Shown here piece after piece: positions 5,876 to 8,549 of a DNA stretch of 8,549 bases. The stretch is from CAZHDB01 sp964531225 (GTDB lineage Archaea > Thermoproteota > Thermoprotei_A > Sulfolobales > Desulfurococcaceae), in the NCBI GenBank assembly GCA_964531225.1, contig CAZHDB010000043.1:1-8549 (forward strand). The letters are read 5' to 3'. The first letter of the stretch is position 1. Each line of letters opens with the position of its first letter. The notes beneath the pieces were generated by a model. It had not been told where the DNA came from. It saw nothing but the letters and a program-made list of their open reading frames with translations, and searched no databases. Both the position numbers and the translations under genes were made by a program.

Positions 5876-6478
5876 AGTTGTTTCTAATATGCATTTTATT
5901 GCCTGAAGCATTTCTTTTAATGACATGTAGTTGTTTAAACCTAGTCTTAATGCTAGATCTGTTGAAGGAGGAATGTGTATGAATCCTCCTGGCAAAGAAT
6001 TTTTATGAGCATATCTAAGTATTTTGTATCCTATTATATTACATAGATAAGTTCCTATAGAAATACCTATGGAGATTTTAAATCCTTTATTTTTGCAACA
6101 AGATTCCATTATTTTGAATATGGGAAGTCTTGTAGGTAAAACATTCAAATTATTATGATCGAAGAGCTTCATCCACGCAGTATTTCCATCTATATCCTTG
6201 TAATCTGGAAAGTGAGCAATATTTGCTGACACAAGTTCAATAATTATATTTTTAGCTTTAGGTGATAGACCTAGTCCAAGTACAATATCTGGTTTAAGTG
6301 TATTAAGGTAGTTAATAAGGATCTTTGGCGCACTGGTAATAGAGACCGGTAATACCAATCCATGTATCTTGTAATCGTCTATATATGATCCGTTCAGGAA
6401 TTCAACAATTTCTCCACTAGGATTAATGTAGTATCTATCATAATTTGAGAACCCAGTTAAGAATATTATCTTAGCCAT
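5861..6478 (-). CDS. pcp: Pyroglutamyl peptidase I (pyrrolidone-carboxylate peptidase, C15 family)
   Basis: A 205-residue cytoplasmic cysteine peptidase that removes N-terminal pyroglutamate from peptides. Family landmarks occur in order: FLTGFSNY...INPSGE at the N-terminus (6-22), LVLPVSITSA (41-50), PDIVLGLGLSPKAKNIIIELVSAN with catalytic Glu81, the segment SIGTYLCN with catalytic Cys146, and PGGFIHIPPS with catalytic His168. The Glu/Cys/His triad is complete and the length is normal for the family (about 200-220). The usual arginine of the GLAxxAR motif is replaced by lysine (K76), and the N-terminal TGFEPFGG loop is divergent (TGFSNYDRY), so activity may be changed. AGGTTGA lies 7 bases before the ATG, and a TATA-like CTATATTATAAG (rc of 6516-6527) sits upstream, so it probably has its own promoter. 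It fits a peptide-fermenting lifestyle. Confidence 0.88.
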   Translation of the reverse strand: MAKIIFLTGFSNYDRYYINPSGEIVEFLNGSYIDDYKIHGLVLPVSITSAPKILINYLNTLKPDIVLGLGLSPKAKNIIIELVSANIAHFPDYKDIDGNTAWMKLFDHNNLNVLPTRLPIFKIMESCCKNKGFKISIGISIGTYLCNIIGYKILRYAHKNSLPGGFIHIPPSTDLALRLGLNNYMSLKEMLQAIKCILETTIKER

Positions 6479-6572
6479 AGTCTAGTCAACCTAATTTATT
6501 TTACTGAAATAACAACTTATAATATAGCTACAGTAATAATTAAGGATTATAATTGGATCAAGCGATATTCTT

Positions 6573-6968
6573 CTACAATAATATAACTTCAATACCTTCT
6601 TGCATAGCTACTTCTGCTTGTTTTCTATCTGATGTAATTAGTTCTAGGCCATTTTCCTTAGCTAAGGCTATAAACAATGCATCGTAGACCGTGATCTTAT
6701 ATTTTATGGATAGTTCTAATGCTTTATCTATGTATTTTCCTTGATCAATAATCTTTATTGGTCTATTATAGTAGAGATCATGGATAATAGTTTTAGCAAT
6801 ATTAATGTCCATTTCATCTCTTAATATTTTCTTCCATAGAGCATTTCCCAACTCTTTTAACGCTAATTCTAGAGTGACTACTCCTTCAAGTAGATATTGC
6901 CTAACCTTATTCCATGATTCCTCTTTTGCAAAATATTTTATAAGGGCTGAGGAATCAATGACTCTCAC
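6573..6968 (-). CDS. vapC: PIN-domain ribonuclease toxin of a VapBC pair
   Basis: A 131-residue PIN-domain protein, the usual VapC size. The acidic metal-binding residues expected of an active PIN nuclease are all present: Asp5 in MRVIDSSALIKYF, Glu39 in LALKELGNALWK, Asp96 in ITVYDALFIALA, and Asp114 in LITSDRKQA. VapC toxins are Mg2+-dependent RNases, often cutting tRNA or rRNA, and are kept inactive by VapB. The actual target here is unknown. The ATG at 6966-6968 lies within the 3' end of vapB, a 14-base overlap, as is typical for translationally coupled pairs. Transcription is vapB then vapC on the minus strand. No obvious terminator hairpin follows. Confidence 0.9.
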   Translation of the reverse strand: MRVIDSSALIKYFAKEESWNKVRQYLLEGVVTLELALKELGNALWKKILRDEMDINIAKTIIHDLYYNRPIKIIDQGKYIDKALELSIKYKITVYDALFIALAKENGLELITSDRKQAEVAMQEGIEVILL

Positions 6969-7182
6969 GATCCTCCCTCACACTTTTTTCTGCAAAGCCT
7001 TTTTCGCTAGGCTTAACATTTCTGAGTAAGCTATCCCATTTTTCAATATATTTCCTAATTATGATCTTCTCCGCTAACTCTTCAAGATACCTCCTAATCT
7101 CATTAGCTATATCAATACCCTCTTTTTCTAGTAAATCTTTGATTTTCTTTTTGACCCTGACACTTATTACAGTTGTTGACAT
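6955..7182 (-). CDS. vapB: VapB-type antitoxin
   Basis: A 75-residue protein upstream of and overlapping vapC. The N-terminus MSTTVISVRVKKKIKDLLEKEGIDIANEIRRYLEELAEK has the strand-helix-helix order of archaeal VapB antitoxins with a ribbon-helix-helix DNA-binding fold. The charged, flexible C-terminal half (from about 50, SLLRNVKPSEKGFAEK) is where such antitoxins wrap the toxin. The ATG at 7182 is preferred over the ATG at 7194 because GGAGA (rc of 7188-7192) lies 5 bases before it, and that site would be buried in the coding part of the longer version. An 18-bp imperfect palindrome starts just upstream (7195-7212), placed as expected for VapB autorepression. Confidence 0.85.
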   Translation of the reverse strand: MSTTVISVRVKKKIKDLLEKEGIDIANEIRRYLEELAEKIIIRKYIEKWDSLLRNVKPSEKGFAEKSVREDRESH

Positions 7183-7194
7183 TTTTATCTCCAT

Positions 7195-7212
7195 GTATAC
7201 AATATTGTCTAC
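7195..7212 (-). promoter_or_regulatory. 18-bp palindrome, candidate VapB operator
   Basis: GTATACAATATTGTCTAC is an imperfect inverted repeat with 9-base arms differing at one position (gtatacaat against gtagacaat), with no spacer. It lies 13-30 bases upstream of the vapB start, over or next to the expected transcription start. Ribbon-helix-helix antitoxins usually bind such palindromes to repress their own operon. Binding here is inference from placement and symmetry. Confidence 0.45.
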
Positions 7213-7214
7213 GG

Positions 7215-7236
7215 ATTAATAAACATATATTTATAG
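7215..7236 (-). promoter_or_regulatory. Putative TATA region of the vapBC operon
   Basis: The minus strand holds CTATAAATATAT (rc of 7225-7236) and TTTATTAAT (rc of 7215-7223). The first would place the transcription start near 7204, inside the palindrome, leaving a leader of about 20 bases that contains GGAGA. The second would start transcription nearer 7193. Which box is used cannot be decided by reading. Confidence 0.4.
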
Positions 7237-7350
7237 AATTTATATTTCAAATATATTTAGTAACGTCTTGTTTATACACGCTATATTAATATCTGGGATC
7301 ATCATATTTTTAATATTGGTCTCGAATAGCTTAATTAAAATAATATTATA

Positions 7351-7378
7351 AATAAAAATAATAAAGAAAAAGAAAATA
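7351..7378 (-). terminator. T-rich terminator after the cysteine synthase gene
   Basis: Right after the TAA stop (7380-7382) the minus strand continues with ATATTTTCTTTTTCTTTATT and then TATTTTTATT. This is a strong run of T tracts without a hairpin, the common crenarchaeal type of transcription end. It separates the gene from the vapBC promoter downstream. Confidence 0.55.
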
Positions 7379-7379
7379 T

Positions 7380-8396
7380 TTAGTCTTCACGTATTTCCTT
7401 TAGAAGGGTCTTTCGATCAGCTGGCTTTCTTTGTTTTCTAAATAGCCTTGTGCTGAAATATCTTGCTGCATAGTCTGGCAGTACAGTTACTACCTTAGCT
7501 CCTTCGGGCAAATCATATTGTTGTGCTACCTTAATAGCTGCAACTACATTTGCTCCACTTGATATACCTACTGGTAAGGCTTCTTCCTTAGCAATCTTAC
7601 GAGCCATATTAATTGCTTCATCACTAGTTACTGTGACAAAGTCATCGATTAAATGCTTATACCTTCGTATGATCTCTGGTATAAAGCCATCTCCAACACC
7701 CTCGATCTCATGCCTACCCCATGGACCCTCCTTACCAGTCTTAAACCAGTATGTAGCTACTGGACATTCAGCAGGTTCTGCACCTACAACAAGAGTCTTT
7801 GGATTAGCTTCTTTAAGCCTCTTAGCGACACCAATTAAGGTGCCTCCTGTACCTACTTCAGCTACCCATGCATCAACATGTCCTAGTTGATCAAGGATCT
7901 CTTTACCAGTTGTTGCATAGTGGCTCCATACATTAGCTTCATCCCACCACTGATCAAATACAAAGTATTTATCAGGATTCTCCTGTGCAAGTTTTTTAGC
8001 ATACTCTAGAGCTCCAAGAGCATCGCTTTCACCACCAGGTGTAGTAACGAATTCAGCCCCAAAGAGTTTCATTAATAGAAATCTCTCTTCACTCATTTCC
8101 TCAGGTATAACAATCAATACCTTATAGCCAAGGTATCTACCAATAGCAGAAAATGCTATACCCGTATTACCAGTTGTAGGAACAACAAGTGTCATTCCAG
8201 GCTTTAACTTACCAGTTGATTCAGCAGCCTTGATCATATAATATGCCATTCTATCCTTGACGGATCCAGTAGGATTCATAAACTCTAGCTTAGCCCATAT
8301 CTCAGCCTTAACATTCTCTGGCACGACTCTCGACAATTTAATAATTGGTGTATTACCTATACAGTCAATCACATTATAACATACTCTTAAACTCAC
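7380..8396 (-). CDS. Cysteine synthase family enzyme (PLP-dependent beta-replacing enzyme)
   Basis: A 338-residue fold-type II PLP enzyme of the cysteine synthase/cystathionine beta-synthase group. It makes cysteine from an activated serine and sulfide, or condenses serine with homocysteine. Visible in order are IGNTPIIKLSRV near the start, NPTGSVKDRMA with the PLP-binding lysine (K47), the substrate loop TTGNTG (74-79), the phosphate-binding GTGGT (182-186), EIEGVGDGFIPE (230-241) and VGISSGAN with the serine that contacts the pyridine nitrogen. Length and ends fit a catalytic core without extra regulatory CBS domains. The substrate (O-acetylserine, O-phosphoserine or serine) cannot be read off; Arg228 in GRHEIEGVG replaces the proline common in bacterial CysK. 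GTG 8396 is preferred to GTG 8420 because AGGTG (rc of 8404-8408) lies 7 bases before it. Confidence 0.88.
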   Translation of the reverse strand: MSLRVCYNVIDCIGNTPIIKLSRVVPENVKAEIWAKLEFMNPTGSVKDRMAYYMIKAAESTGKLKPGMTLVVPTTGNTGIAFSAIGRYLGYKVLIVIPEEMSEERFLLMKLFGAEFVTTPGGESDALGALEYAKKLAQENPDKYFVFDQWWDEANVWSHYATTGKEILDQLGHVDAWVAEVGTGGTLIGVAKRLKEANPKTLVVGAEPAECPVATYWFKTGKEGPWGRHEIEGVGDGFIPEIIRRYKHLIDDFVTVTSDEAINMARKIAKEEALPVGISSGANVVAAIKVAQQYDLPEGAKVVTVLPDYAARYFSTRLFRKQRKPADRKTLLKEIRED

Positions 8397-8403
8397 TCTA
8401 CCC

Positions 8404-8408
8404 CACCT
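8404..8408 (-). promoter_or_regulatory. Shine-Dalgarno site AGGTG deciding the cysteine synthase start
   Basis: AGGTGGGG on the minus strand (8401-8408) has its AGGTG core 7 bases before GTG 8396. The alternative GTG at 8420 has no such site, and the 8 extra residues it would add (start MIRNRWGR) lie before the family's usual N-terminus. Confidence 0.6.
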
Positions 8409-8445
8409 ATTCCTAATCACTATATACTAGTTGCTAGCACACACG

Positions 8446-8462
8446 ATATATATTATTATATA
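8446..8462 (-). promoter_or_regulatory. Putative TATA region of the cysteine synthase gene
   Basis: The minus strand reads CTATATAATAATATATA here. A transcription start about 25 bases downstream, near 8428, would give a leader of about 30 bases that carries the AGGTG site. The low-complexity AT sequence leaves the exact box open. Confidence 0.4.
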
Positions 8463-8506
8463 GTATTCCCGAACACGATCATTACGAAATAATTAATTAA
8501 TAGTGT

Positions 8507-8549
8507 TTAATGAAAAAGCTTATCTCTAATAAATTCCAAAATAGTTTCT
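8507..8549 (-). CDS. Possible C-terminal end of a minus-strand gene at the window edge
   Basis: From the right edge the minus strand reads ETILEFIRDKLFH and then TAA (8507-8509), which looks like a protein C-terminus. A second minus-strand frame is also open for about 16 codons, and on the plus strand an ATG at 8510 gives MKKLISNKFQNSF to the edge without a ribosome site. The three readings cannot be separated from 40 bases, so this is only a pointer. Confidence 0.2.
   Translation of the reverse strand, partial: ETILEFIRDKLFH

Noticed and set aside
7633..7890. Plus-strand frames opposite the cysteine synthase
   Set aside because: Shadows of conserved family sequence; low-complexity Ser/Pro-rich translation and no start signals.
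1..8549. CRISPR arrays, tRNA or rRNA genes, insertion sequences
   Set aside because: I found no regularly spaced direct repeats, no tRNA-like cloverleaf or T-loop motif, and no transposase frame or terminal inverted repeats in the readable sequence.

Overview
The window looks like a piece of an AT-rich hyperthermophilic crenarchaeon, most likely of the Desulfurococcales (Staphylothermus/Desulfurococcus type). This is inferred from several things seen together: archaeal BRE/TATA-type promoters, short leaders with AGGTGA/GGAG Shine-Dalgarno sites, T-rich terminators without strong hairpins, a HEPN-MNT pair, a VapBC pair, and several peptidases with no sugar-metabolism genes. The species cannot be fixed from the sequence alone. 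A run of exactly 100 N (3214-3313) marks a scaffold join, so this is draft or metagenomic sequence.

Layout. The left edge holds the first 22 codons of a minus-strand zinc-ribbon protein (possibly threonine synthase), divergent from a plus-strand HEPN-MNT gene pair (180-910). Next is a plus-strand gene of unknown family (1084-2012) whose reading frame is broken at three places. A minus-strand membrane-anchored SppA/ClpP-like serine protease (SDH family, 2125-3006) follows, then the assembly gap.

After the gap lies the most unusual part, a plus-strand cell-surface locus. It contains the 3' end of a membrane-anchored extracellular protein (3314-3685), a secreted chymotrypsin-fold (S1) serine protease with complete His/Asp/Ser triad and both classical disulfide positions (3858-4727), and a translationally coupled second gene for a glycosylatable extracellular protein with a C-terminal membrane anchor (4733-5833). 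S1 proteases are rare in archaea. This one has almost no pro-region, so the coupled neighbour is a candidate partner, foldase, inhibitor or anchor acting in trans.

The right half is all on the minus strand: a pyroglutamyl peptidase (5861-6478), a VapBC toxin-antitoxin pair (6573-7182) preceded by an 18-bp palindrome placed like an autoregulatory operator, and a PLP-dependent cysteine synthase (7380-8396). The last ~150 bases are a promoter region and an unresolved window edge.

Together the genes suggest a peptide-degrading heterotroph with accessory toxin-antitoxin modules. Three unrelated peptidase families lie within about 4.4 kb. The secreted protease and its coupled partner, and the thrice-frameshifted gene, are the points most worth following up.
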